Source: Herminiimonas contaminans (GTDB lineage: Bacteria; Pseudomonadota; Gammaproteobacteria; Burkholderiales; Burkholderiaceae_D). From it: a DNA stretch of 64,000 nt. Below, piece after piece: positions 1 through 9,233 of this stretch. The stretch lies in contig NZ_JADOEL010000002.1 of the NCBI RefSeq assembly GCF_015645465.1, positions 1 to 64,000 on the forward strand, written 5' to 3'. Position 1 is the stretch's first letter, and every line of letters starts with the position of its first letter. The notes under the pieces are model-generated. The model had not been told where the DNA came from, made no database searches, and was given only the letters and a program-made list of their open reading frames with translations. The translations under genes were made by a program, and so were the position numbers.

Positions 1-68
1 TCGTCGGAAAAAAGTTTGAGGGCTTTCGGTTTCTTGGGCTTTTTTACTGTGCTCATCGATGTAGTCAT
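1..68 (-). CDS. 5' end of an unidentified gene running off the left edge
   Basis: An open frame starts with ATG at 66-68 and stays open to the window edge, giving about 22 residues. It has a good ribosome binding site (GGGAAA about 5 bases upstream). The visible N-terminus is rich in lysine and proline (a KKPKKPK run) and shows no signal peptide. Too little is present to name a family. It lies 57 bases downstream of the DUF1345 gene on the same strand, so the two could be co-transcribed. Confidence 0.4.
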   Translation of the reverse strand, partial: MTTSMSTVKKPKKPKALKLFSD

Positions 69-125
69 GGTGTTTCCCTTTCGGTATCATCTCATGACCT
101 TCGGCACACAAAAAATCTGACAGGC

Positions 126-719
126 TCAGCTCAACACCGACTGCGCCAGCACCGCCTTGCGCATGCCCGAAGACATCACCGTCACATCGGAAGTCTGCGC
201 AGCAACAGCAATCGTAAAAGAGAAATAAAGGAAATCCCAATAATCGGGATTCAGCTCTGCATCAGGAAACTTCAAAGCCCTGCTCTTCACCGGCGACTGG
301 TAATACAGACGTGCGTAATGCAGCGTATACACGCCACCCAGCAACAACCAGGAACCCAGCACCGTCACACCAGTGAACGCATAATGTACAAGCTGGTCAG
401 TGCCAGCCAAACCTTTGGCCGAAGTAAGCTCGAGAATAATCGCCAGCAAACTCAAAGGCGCAGCAATAGACAAAATCCCGACCACCGTCCCCGCCCCGGC
501 ATCCTCACGCTCAGCTATCGCCTTCACCCGTTCATGACTGGACGTCGTCATCAACCATGCCATCTGCAACAGATTCGCCCACACCGCGACATTCCAGCCG
601 GCCAGGGCGCGTGTGACAAGATTCCATGAATCAGGCGTGATCAGAGCGACTATGACGGCGATCAGTATGATAGACGTCAGGCGCAGGTGGGAGCGAGTCA
701 AATGGGATGCTTTAGACAT
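126..719 (-). CDS. DUF1345 family membrane protein, apparently short at the C-terminus
   Basis: A predicted inner-membrane protein of about 197 residues with at least four hydrophobic segments (near the N-terminus, then around residues 90-105, 125-145 and 170-185). The block starting YWDFLYFSFTIAVAAQTSDV and the following MRKAVLAQSVLS are characteristic of the DUF1345 family, whose function is unknown. Members usually continue past the SVLS block into one more hydrophobic helix; here a TGA stop comes directly after it, so the last roughly 20 residues appear to be missing. I prefer the ATG at 717-719 over an upstream TTG at 747-749, because the ATG gives a more natural cytoplasmic N-terminus, though neither has a strong ribosome binding site. 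Confidence 0.7.
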   Translation of the reverse strand: MSKASHLTRSHLRLTSIILIAVIVALITPDSWNLVTRALAGWNVAVWANLLQMAWLMTTSSHERVKAIAEREDAGAGTVVGILSIAAPLSLLAIILELTSAKGLAGTDQLVHYAFTGVTVLGSWLLLGGVYTLHYARLYYQSPVKSRALKFPDAELNPDYWDFLYFSFTIAVAAQTSDVTVMSSGMRKAVLAQSVLS

Positions 720-834
720 AGGGGTAGATAGCCTATCCGGACTAAACAATGTCAGATTACCGTTTATTCAGCAGTCGCGCATGGTCTTTAATCGCAAGCT
801 CAGCTTAGCGCCTTTCTTGCATGGAGAGCAGACG

Positions 835-860
835 AAAAAATACCTGGCACATGCCAGGCA
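835..860 (-). terminator. Rho-independent terminator after the lipoprotein gene
   Basis: Read on the minus strand, a stem of about nine pairs built from TGCCTGG and CCAGG halves (843-858 and flanks) is followed by a T run (the A run at 835-840 on the plus strand). It lies about 26 bases after the stop of the lipoprotein gene at 886 and plausibly ends the cdiB-cdiA-immunity-lipoprotein transcript. Confidence 0.65.
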
Positions 861-885
861 TTTTAATCATCGACCATTTGATCGT

Positions 886-1464
886 TTATCTCTTTCTTCC
901 ACAGTCAGTCGTATCCTTATACTCAACCGGCACCATCGTCATGGACTCGTTAGTCTTGACTATCTTCTGCGCCGTTGCCATACATTGCGGAACGTCGGTA
1001 AAGATCAATTCATAGTCAGCGTTAGGTTCAGGGATCAAGGTCTTTTTCATATAACAACCGTCATTACGCCAGGTCGAATATATCCCCGCTTCAATCTTGG
1101 TGTTTGGCTTGTGAAACCTGAATGTAATCGGTTCATTCGCAGCGACATAAATCTCAGAAGTGACAAAATTCTTATCACCAGAATATGCCGTCTCAGGTAT
1201 GCCGATTTTTTTATTGTTCAGATTTTTTTCAAATCCCAGGACCATTTGGACATTGGCGACCATGCCGTTTCCTGGCAACTTATCGTTCACGCATGTGCTG
1301 CTTGGATAAGCCCGCACCCCACGGTAATCGATATCTTGAATAACGACCCGGACTCTTGCGCGCTCTCCTCCTGTAGGTTCGCTGACAACGACGTTTTGCT
1401 TGAGTGTGTTACAGCCACTTAGGAGAAAACATATGGCCATTAGAAATAGAATGTTTTTATTCAT
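886..1464 (-). CDS. Putative lipoprotein of unknown function
   Basis: A 192-residue protein with a classical type II signal peptide: MNKN, a hydrophobic core, then the lipobox LLSGC with the lipidated cysteine at residue 18. The mature part is hydrophilic, has several cysteines (near residues 58, 132, 160 and 187) that could form disulfides, and contains no enzyme motif that I recognise. It lies 62 bases downstream of the putative immunity gene and is followed by a terminator, so it is probably the last gene of the CDI-type operon. It could be an accessory or second immunity factor, or simply an unrelated cargo gene. The region looks more AT-rich than the flagellar genes nearby, as is common for CDI 3' cargo. 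The start has a weak ribosome binding site. Confidence 0.6.
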   Translation of the reverse strand: MNKNILFLMAICFLLSGCNTLKQNVVVSEPTGGERARVRVVIQDIDYRGVRAYPSSTCVNDKLPGNGMVANVQMVLGFEKNLNNKKIGIPETAYSGDKNFVTSEIYVAANEPITFRFHKPNTKIEAGIYSTWRNDGCYMKKTLIPEPNADYELIFTDVPQCMATAQKIVKTNESMTMVPVEYKDTTDCGRKR

Positions 1465-1526
1465 TTACAAATATTCAAAAGAACATATAAAAAGGAATAA
1501 ATGAAACCGATCTAAATATTGCCCCA

Positions 1527-1856
1527 TTAATCGTCTTTGTTTTCATTTTTAGATCGTGGGCTTTTCTGTAATTGGCCAGTGTGAGATTTGTTCAATGAAC
1601 CAATAAAAGCCACAAACATAACAAGCAAGCCTATACCCGCAGGTACAAAAATGCCGGTCAAAGTAAATGTTTTATCTAACGTAATTTGAACTGCGGCTCG
1701 AAATCCCTTTGCATAAACACCCAAAAGAAATAGACCAAGATGAACCGCTAACATAGATAGAAGAAATATCACTCCGTATCTAAATTTACCTAACCACGTT
1801 ACTAAGGCCGGACCAAATAATCCACTGAATAAACCAGACCAAAACCCATCAAACAT
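1527..1856 (-). CDS. Small integral membrane protein in the CdiI immunity position
   Basis: A 109-residue protein with three hydrophobic segments (about residues 5-22, 28-48 and 66-88) and a charged, lysine- and asparagine-rich C-terminal tail, so it should sit in the inner membrane. It begins 15 bases after the stop codon of the giant exoprotein gene on the same strand. In CDI loci that is where the immunity gene lies, encoding a small protein specific for the toxin tip. I see no known family signature. An integral membrane immunity protein would fit a toxin that acts on the inner membrane, as for ionophore-type CDI toxins. The immunity role is inferred from position and topology only. Confidence 0.55.
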   Translation of the reverse strand: MFDGFWSGLFSGLFGPALVTWLGKFRYGVIFLLSMLAVHLGLFLLGVYAKGFRAAVQITLDKTFTLTGIFVPAGIGLLVMFVAFIGSLNKSHTGQLQKSPRSKNENKDD

Positions 1857-1871
1857 AAAAACCTAAATAAG

Positions 1872-4800
1872 TTAGCGATTATTTGAAGATTTGAGAATGC
1901 TATGCATAGCTTCTCCTGCTGTCTTACCTAACAAAGCACTATTAATGCGGATAATAGCCCCTGGTAACGTCATAACATTAGTTATTGAGTTTGGCACTCC
2001 TGCCCAACCAAACATTGCTGTGCCGTATAACCCAGTTAGCCCCCCAATTGCCGCAGAAGTCCCCAACCCACCATAAGAAAATCTTTGATCAAAACCAACT
2101 CCGAAAGGTTGCCCCGATCCAAATCTCTCGTCGTATAAAGCATTAAATGCTGCGGAAGCAGTATAAGATACGCCGCCAACTGTAACACCTGTTCCCAATG
2201 CTGCACCGCTTGAATATGCAGCTGAAGCAGCTCGATAAGCATTCCACATATCCAAAGTACTTGCAGCCAACTTTCCACCTACATAACCCGAACCGGCCAA
2301 ATATAAACCATCTTGTAAGCTCAAAGCTTGTTGATACTGAAATGCATTGGCATATGCTTTGTTTAAATCCGACGGACCAATAGGTTGCATGTTCAATCCC
2401 AGTGATACATCGGGACTATTCGCATAAACAACAGAACCATATTTACCGCCAACAATATTACCCATTGCTTTAGCTTGGCTAATCAATTGGTTGCAATCTG
2501 TTGACGGCCCACTACCACAAACAGCCTGAAAAATAGCATCACGCTGGGCTGATAATAATGCTAACTCATTTCGCTTATTACATGCATCCGAATTATTTCC
2601 ACTACTGCAGGCCGCAGCAGCATTATCATAAAGTTCCTTTTCGGAGAGTTGTAGCATCTTGGGTCGAACGTGATTAAGATAATTATTGACCGTTTGATTA
2701 AGCCCTGTCGCAGCACCAGCAGCGCCACCGACCGTAGAGCCAACAGCTGCTCCGGCCAATGTAATTAGCGCCTGCTTTGCATCCACGGGAATATCAAGCG
2801 CATCAATTGATTTGGCTATTTCTGGTATAAGTTCCGCACTAAAACCCGCTCCTAATGCTCCTCCAGCACCTCCGCTCACTCCCCCAACTACCGTATGCAG
2901 ACCAACACGATAGATCCCTCCCTCATTCCATTTTTCTGCCTCCGCGTTGAGCTCGTTCGCTAAGGCAACGTTACCCGAATCAAGTGCTTTCTCTGCATCA
3001 CTCATTAATGCCAAGACTTTGTTGTTAGCGTACGTTCCTATATCCTCGGCCATTTTTTGGCCTAGCTCACCCATCATGCGTGCAGCCTGATCCTCCAGAC
3101 GCGCCTGCTGCAGTTTCTTCTCAAGCTCGGCCGCTTGCTGCAGAGTCAGTGTGTTGGTAAGCGCACCGTTGGCAATAGATGCATCACGACTTGTCAGCTC
3201 TTCAGCTGTTTGCTGACTTTGCGCATTCTGCTCGGCGTTGCTGCCGGTGATGGTGATATTTGCCGGGCTAATAACGCTCAATGTCTGGCTTTGCTCATGC
3301 CCGTCTTTTGGCAAGGCCTTATTTGCCGCGGCATTACCCAGAAGATTGAGTGCGCTGTCATTACCTAATTTAGTTAGATTCTCAGAGATCGTGGCACCAG
3401 GCCCCAAAGCAGCTGTTCCACTAAAGCTGCTGCTTTTGGTGGCAGTGTCTTGTACGTTGTTCAGATCACTGCTGCTCAGACTACCGGTGCTAAGGTTATT
3501 TTTCGTTTTGTCGGCTGTACTGGTAATAGCTGCGCCAACCAGATCTGTCGCATTGGCCACGGTGATATCAAAACCGCCATCACCCACCGAGATACCACTC
3601 TGCCCCTGAGCACTTTGGTAATTATGTTTGATGCTTTGATTGCTTGTATTGACGGAGACTGAGCTGGCACCCACGCAGAACGGCGGTATACATAAGCTGA
3701 GGCCAAAGCCACTGCTCTTCTGTTCGCTTTCGTATTTGCTTTGATCCTGTAAAGTCTGAATAGTAAGGTCGCCACCTACCTCCATTTTCACTTGCTGAGC
3801 TGCGAGTTGCGCCCCCTGCAAGGTCGTGTCATTACCGCTTTTTATCGTGAGCTTATCTGTGGCAGTGATGAGTGTGTTGTCATAGGTAGTTTCTTCTCCA
3901 TTAGCCTTGCCTTTGGCATTTTGCACGCCTAGCTGAAGACTGATGCCACTTTGCTGACCGATACCGACCGTGATGCCTACACTTGCACTCGAGGATTTAT
4001 TAACACTATGCACCTCGCTGGTATTCGCAGCAGCGACTAAAATCACGTCCCGCTTGGCCTCCAGGTTAATCGTTTCTGCCTGAAGTTTAGCGCCCTCCAT
4101 GGTGATATCGGTCTGGCGTGCGTTCAGGTCGATAGACTTGGCTTGTAAATTGGTACCTGTAACCTCCGTACTTGCTGAGCTGCTAGAGCTACTCGATTTA
4201 GAGCTACCGACACTGATGGATACACCAAACGCAGCTCCACCTGGGTCTGCACCTTGTGCCAAGTCTTTAAAACCATTGGCAAGTGCCGCACTTTTCTCTA
4301 TCGCTTTGTAGGTGTCGTATCCAGCCTTTAACGCCAGGGCATTATCCAGCCTGTCGTTGCCGCTACCTTGGCTAGCCGCCATGGCCGACTCAATTGCGCT
4401 ATTGATCAGTCCGCCAATTTGCCCTGCAGGTTTGCTACCCACAGTGAAACTCTTACTTTCTGCCTGGTTGCTACTGCTGCTCGTGTCACGTGCAGCCAAC
4501 AGGTCGATGCGATCAGCTTCGAGCGTAATCGCATTTCCCGCCAACAGATCTGCTCCGCGTGTCGTGATGGTGGCATCCCGCGTACCCGCATTACCGGCTA
4601 CCATGGTGAGGTTACCGCTATTAGCCGACAACAAACTGGTGACGGAACTCTGCCCATCCGCTTGACCATTCTGTTTTTCAGAATTGATGCCGAGTATGGT
4701 CATACTGCCGCTCAGGCTCGGATGCAGCCCTATTCTGGTACTGGAACTTTGGCTGGTACTTGTCGTGCTCTGTGTTTCTTTGACGACGTCTATATTGATA

Positions 4801-7800
4801 TTTCTGCCAGCGGCGATGTTGATATCTTTGTCTGCCAGTACCGCACTGCCGAGCACATCCACATCCCGATCTGCATTGATCTTGACATTATTTCCGGAGA
4901 TGCTGGATGTAATCGCAAGCTGCCCTTGTTGATCCAGGGTCTGATTGCTCTTACTACTACCCACGGACAAACCTGTCTGAAAACTTCCCGAGAATCCGGA
5001 TCGTTTTGTTTCACTTGTTTGTGCAGTATTGTGGTCCTCAATTGCAGCAGCAATCAAGACATCTTGCCCGGCGCTGACGATAACGTCTTTCACTGCATCA
5101 ACCTGGCTCCCTATAACTGCAATATCACTGCCTGCTGAAAGCGTAACGTTATTCCCTGCGACGGAACTACCCACCACCTGCGTATTGTAGGTCTCGGTAG
5201 TTTTTTTGTTTTCCTTGCTCGAGATTAGGCTACCTTTTCGCGAATCAGAGAACGTACTGGACTGACTAGAGCTGATCGCGGCTTCGATGATCAAATCTTT
5301 ATCCGCGGCTATTTTCGTATCGGCGTCGCCAATGATTGTAGAACCACGGATTACTGCGCTCCCGCCAGACGTAATGGTGACGTTGTCACCACCAAAATAG
5401 CTACCAATAGCGGTATTACTCGAACTCTGCTCACGGCTTTCGGTACTGGACGAAGAAAGAAATCCTTTACTCTTCGCATAACGTGCGTCATCGCTCTGGC
5501 TGGTCGCACGACCTTCAGCAATTTGGATGTCACCTGCAGCATTAACACTTAAATCACCTATGGCATTAACAGTAGCGGCTTTTGCATCAAAATTATTCCC
5601 TGCCGTTAAAGTAGTTTTACCAACGGAAACAATCTGGCTACCAACGTCTTGAGTTCCGGATGCCCGCATGTAGTTACGATCATTCGCGGTGAGATCGCTT
5701 TTGTATGCAGTCTCTACCGTACCCAAGTTCATATTATTTCCAGTGGAAACCTGTATATCACCAGAACTGGCAAGCACACCTGCCAGAACGCTAAAGTCGT
5801 TGCCAGCACTAGCTACAAGGATGCCCTTATCTCCTGTCACATACAGCCCCGCTACGCGGTCTATCTGAGTGAGAGAACTGCTGGAACGTCCAGACGAAGC
5901 TGTACCTGTACTGGTTGTACTTTCGATGACAAAGTCTCTGCCTGCGCTTGCAGTCAGACTATCGTTTGCGACAATGCTGCCACCAATATTAAGCAAATCC
6001 TCCTGCGCCGCTACATTCACTGTTTTACCGACTATGTCTCCAAAGTTCTGCACATTGTCGGCGTTGATCTGCATGACGTTACGTCCAGCGATGGTGCCGG
6101 AATTTTTGAGGTCGCCCGAGAGTTGGATATTAACGTTCTGCCCTGCCAGCAATGAGCCGCCAGTCGACAAATCGCCAGGTCTAGGCACGACATATACCTG
6201 AGGCACCAACGCTGTAGTGGTCGTTCCATCTGGCAGCACTACCTCTTGCGCGACCAACCAGACGATATCGCTGGTGAGTGCAGCCATCTGCGCTGGAGTC
6301 AGGCTAACGCCGGGCACCAATTCCCATTGCTTGGCATAAGCGGCGCCTGCTTGCATCAATGCCTGATACTGTGCTTCGTCACTGGCGTAGCCATCAAGAA
6401 ATCTGCGCCCTGTCAGTTCCGCGACTTGTTCGCGAATGAGCATTTGTTCATAGAAACCGTCACCCAGACGTTTTTTTATTGTGTTTGGATCAGTAGCGAG
6501 CTCCTGCAACATGTAATCACTGGATAGCCATTGTTGCTGGTTATTGAAACGCGGATCGCCCTTGTAGATGTGGCTATCGTACGGGTCGGGATTAAGTATC
6601 AGCAGACTGCTGCTAGGTGGCGTACGCGGCCCTGCAACTTGCGTCCCTGTCCCCGAGACACTGGTATTGCCTTTAGCGACCGATGTATCTAGTTTGGTTG
6701 TAACACTTTCCGTCACTTCGGCATAAGCACCGCTACCGAAGTACCCCGCGTGTATGCCATAACCTTTGTATTTCACACTATCGCCGCGGAAGGAGCCAAA
6801 ATCTGTTACCACTTTCTGCCCCATAGTCTCTGTGTTTGTCAGACTAGCGCCGGAGATGTCCAGATTACCGCCAGCCATGATCTGGCTATTGTCATTGAGA
6901 ACCGCTGCACCAGCCAGCTTCATTCCACCTGCCGAAATTATGCGTCCTGGCGTACCCGGATTGTCGACAACAGTTTGTACGGTTTGCGTACTCGTTACCC
7001 ATATCTGATAGAAGTCACGATAGGCGCGAGAAATGATGCTTTGGTTGTAACTCTGCAGATAGCTTCTCAGTGTTACCTGGTCACCAACCGCGACACCGAA
7101 AAGCGCCCAGACCGGGCTATCTGCTGGATACAGATACGGCACTTGTACGGTCATTCCACCTACTTCCGTTTCATAGTACTCATACGTGTTGAGTTGATAC
7201 GGAACGCGTGAGAATCCTGCCTCAAAAGGATAAGCACTACTAGGTGCCACATACTCCAGACGCGGCAAACTCGGATCACCGTCATCGAAGCGATCCGATG
7301 CACATTTAAAGCAACGCCCCAGAGCACTTTCCAGATATCTGGTACCACCCAAGCGTATGTAGTGAATATAGGTAGACTCGCTAGTGGTATCGGTACGTGT
7401 ACTGAAGTCAGGATTCAAGTTATTAATCTTGCCTGCCGTGATAGTCAGGCCGCCCATCGACTCTATCGTCGCAGCTTGATTAGTGACGACATCTGCCGTG
7501 CCTGTCGCATGCGCTTGCGCGTCCAGACTGCGTCCGATGTTCAGCGCAGTTTCTTCTGTGCCTGCGCTGAAGAGTAATGATCCATCGCGATTGTTGAGCG
7601 TGCCGACACCCAAATCCATACGCTGACGAGCAGCGATGACTGCATCTGAGCGCAGGCCGGTTAGTGTTTCGCTATCGTTGTTCAGTGTATTTGCCGCAAT
7701 GGCTAGTTGATCGCCATAAATACGGCCAGTGCCTATATTGTCGAGTTGATCTACACGTAAGACGGTTTCCGTTCCGTCGATCAGACCACGATTACTGAGT

Positions 7801-9155
7801 TTATTTGCGGCAGTAAGGTTTGCTGTGTTGGCAGCCATCTCGCCGGTTGCTGCGTTGTCGATATTTGTGGCATTTACTATCAACTTGTCCGTAGCGCCTA
7901 GCTTGCCGGCATTGCTTAGTGTGTCTGCTGTAATAGCAAGATTATTGTTCGCATCTATACGTGCATCGACAGTGTTGAATAGCTCACCAGTCGTCACAAG
8001 ATCAGCCTGATCTTGTGCTCTTATAACCGCCTGGGCACCGCTGTTAGTGATATTGCCTGCAGTCTCGATATGCAATTTTCCGCCATTACCATTCGACGAT
8101 GCAGCCAGTATCGCCCCCTCATTCGTGAGGAAACCATTCGATAGCAGAACCAGGTTACCGCCATTCGCATTGATGGCCCCCTGGTTACGCACACCCATGC
8201 CGCTTTCACTGCCGACCAGATAGATGTGGCCAGCGTACATGCCACCTAGTGCAGCGACATCAAGACTGAATTGAGGAGTTGGCCCGGCGCCTGCAATCGG
8301 TGTAATACCTTGCGCCACATTGCCCGGATAATCTGTACCGTTGACGGACACGTCATTCGCGCCTGTCACCACTTTTAGTTTATTCGCCCAGATACCGGCA
8401 TTGACTTGCACCGACCTGGCCAAAATGTCCGTGTAAGTTGCACCGCGCGTATCCAGCCCCAGGCCTTCAACACTGATGGTGCCTTGCGTAATGCGGTAAC
8501 TTTCCAGTGATCCGTTATTGACCGGATTGCTTGTTGCAGTTCCCGTCGTGAGCGTGACACGGTCAGCATTGATGAAGCCACCGCCATTGATTTGTATGCC
8601 CGCAGGATTGGCGATGATGACTTCTGCCTTCTGCCCTGCGACTTCGACGTAGCCACGCAAATGGCTGGGGTTGCTGGAATTGACTTCATTGAGAATCACA
8701 CGCGCCGCACCACCCGATAGCCATGGATTACCCTGCACCCAGCCACCAGTTTGGGTGAGCACATTGTCCCGGCTGTTATTGAGGATGGCACCATTGCTCT
8801 GCACGTCGAACTGGCTATAGGTATTACGCGACACGCCCGCAGCCGATGGTGTCTGGATGTTGACTTGTGGCAGACCATTCGCTGTTTGTACGATGGTCGG
8901 GCGTTGGTTGTTCGGTGCAGTTGGGTCTGCCACGATCTGCGCATGGGCAAAAGGCATGATGACTGTCATGACCCCGGTGGTCAATTTGGCGGCAAAGGAA
9001 ATGGATTTCAGACGTAAATCAATCTGCTCCACCATCGGCCTGATTACAGCAGATGATGCCGCATCCCCCTTGCCATACGCAGATACATTCTCCGCGACCG
9101 CCATCATGATGCCGCGCGCTTTATTGAAAACGATGCGATATAGATGCTTATTCAT
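1872..9155 (-). CDS. cdiA: CdiA/FhaB-type giant two-partner secretion exoprotein with polymorphic toxin tail
   Basis: A 2427-residue secreted TpsA protein. Residues 1-30 form the extended signal peptide region (MNKHLYRIVFNKARG onwards), and a second hydrophobic segment ends at AHA/QIV near residue 72, a likely cleavage site. Residues about 73-330 are the haemagglutination-activity/TPS domain recognised by the TpsB pore. A long array of filamentous-haemagglutinin repeats follows, interrupted around residues 590-720 and 850-990 by non-repeat modules; the second carries the block LTGRRFLDGYASDEAQY, common in CdiA-like proteins. Near 2171 a pretoxin motif (EKELYDN, then paired cysteines at C..C and C..C) marks the boundary resembling the (E/Q)LYN motif of Burkholderia CdiA. 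The last about 245 residues form the variable tip, with hydrophobic glycine/alanine-rich stretches at about 2319-2340 and 2362-2386. Partner gene cdiB lies upstream and a putative immunity gene downstream. Delivery of a growth-inhibiting toxin to neighbours is inferred; a purely adhesive role is possible. Confidence 0.85.
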   Translation of the reverse strand: MNKHLYRIVFNKARGIMMAVAENVSAYGKGDAASSAVIRPMVEQIDLRLKSISFAAKLTTGVMTVIMPFAHAQIVADPTAPNNQRPTIVQTANGLPQVNIQTPSAAGVSRNTYSQFDVQSNGAILNNSRDNVLTQTGGWVQGNPWLSGGAARVILNEVNSSNPSHLRGYVEVAGQKAEVIIANPAGIQINGGGFINADRVTLTTGTATSNPVNNGSLESYRITQGTISVEGLGLDTRGATYTDILARSVQVNAGIWANKLKVVTGANDVSVNGTDYPGNVAQGITPIAGAGPTPQFSLDVAALGGMYAGHIYLVGSESGMGVRNQGAINANGGNLVLLSNGFLTNEGAILAASSNGNGGKLHIETAGNITNSGAQAVIRAQDQADLVTTGELFNTVDARIDANNNLAITADTLSNAGKLGATDKLIVNATNIDNAATGEMAANTANLTAANKLSNRGLIDGTETVLRVDQLDNIGTGRIYGDQLAIAANTLNNDSETLTGLRSDAVIAARQRMDLGVGTLNNRDGSLLFSAGTEETALNIGRSLDAQAHATGTADVVTNQAATIESMGGLTITAGKINNLNPDFSTRTDTTSESTYIHYIRLGGTRYLESALGRCFKCASDRFDDGDPSLPRLEYVAPSSAYPFEAGFSRVPYQLNTYEYYETEVGGMTVQVPYLYPADSPVWALFGVAVGDQVTLRSYLQSYNQSIISRAYRDFYQIWVTSTQTVQTVVDNPGTPGRIISAGGMKLAGAAVLNDNSQIMAGGNLDISGASLTNTETMGQKVVTDFGSFRGDSVKYKGYGIHAGYFGSGAYAEVTESVTTKLDTSVAKGNTSVSGTGTQVAGPRTPPSSSLLILNPDPYDSHIYKGDPRFNNQQQWLSSDYMLQELATDPNTIKKRLGDGFYEQMLIREQVAELTGRRFLDGYASDEAQYQALMQAGAAYAKQWELVPGVSLTPAQMAALTSDIVWLVAQEVVLPDGTTTTALVPQVYVVPRPGDLSTGGSLLAGQNVNIQLSGDLKNSGTIAGRNVMQINADNVQNFGDIVGKTVNVAAQEDLLNIGGSIVANDSLTASAGRDFVIESTTSTGTASSGRSSSSLTQIDRVAGLYVTGDKGILVASAGNDFSVLAGVLASSGDIQVSTGNNMNLGTVETAYKSDLTANDRNYMRASGTQDVGSQIVSVGKTTLTAGNNFDAKAATVNAIGDLSVNAAGDIQIAEGRATSQSDDARYAKSKGFLSSSSTESREQSSSNTAIGSYFGGDNVTITSGGSAVIRGSTIIGDADTKIAADKDLIIEAAISSSQSSTFSDSRKGSLISSKENKKTTETYNTQVVGSSVAGNNVTLSAGSDIAVIGSQVDAVKDVIVSAGQDVLIAAAIEDHNTAQTSETKRSGFSGSFQTGLSVGSSKSNQTLDQQGQLAITSSISGNNVKINADRDVDVLGSAVLADKDINIAAGRNINIDVVKETQSTTSTSQSSSTRIGLHPSLSGSMTILGINSEKQNGQADGQSSVTSLLSANSGNLTMVAGNAGTRDATITTRGADLLAGNAITLEADRIDLLAARDTSSSSNQAESKSFTVGSKPAGQIGGLINSAIESAMAASQGSGNDRLDNALALKAGYDTYKAIEKSAALANGFKDLAQGADPGGAAFGVSISVGSSKSSSSSSSASTEVTGTNLQAKSIDLNARQTDITMEGAKLQAETINLEAKRDVILVAAANTSEVHSVNKSSSASVGITVGIGQQSGISLQLGVQNAKGKANGEETTYDNTLITATDKLTIKSGNDTTLQGAQLAAQQVKMEVGGDLTIQTLQDQSKYESEQKSSGFGLSLCIPPFCVGASSVSVNTSNQSIKHNYQSAQGQSGISVGDGGFDITVANATDLVGAAITSTADKTKNNLSTGSLSSSDLNNVQDTATKSSSFSGTAALGPGATISENLTKLGNDSALNLLGNAAANKALPKDGHEQSQTLSVISPANITITGSNAEQNAQSQQTAEELTSRDASIANGALTNTLTLQQAAELEKKLQQARLEDQAARMMGELGQKMAEDIGTYANNKVLALMSDAEKALDSGNVALANELNAEAEKWNEGGIYRVGLHTVVGGVSGGAGGALGAGFSAELIPEIAKSIDALDIPVDAKQALITLAGAAVGSTVGGAAGAATGLNQTVNNYLNHVRPKMLQLSEKELYDNAAAACSSGNNSDACNKRNELALLSAQRDAIFQAVCGSGPSTDCNQLISQAKAMGNIVGGKYGSVVYANSPDVSLGLNMQPIGPSDLNKAYANAFQYQQALSLQDGLYLAGSGYVGGKLAASTLDMWNAYRAASAAYSSGAALGTGVTVGGVSYTASAAFNALYDERFGSGQPFGVGFDQRFSYGGLGTSAAIGGLTGLYGTAMFGWAGVPNSITNVMTLPGAIIRINSALLGKTAGEAMHSILKSSNNR

Positions 9156-9233
9156 GTCTGCCTCTTGCCTGATTTATTCAATATGGAAATGTGATAAATG
9201 TGAATCACAAGGTTTTACGAGCCACGCGTTTTT

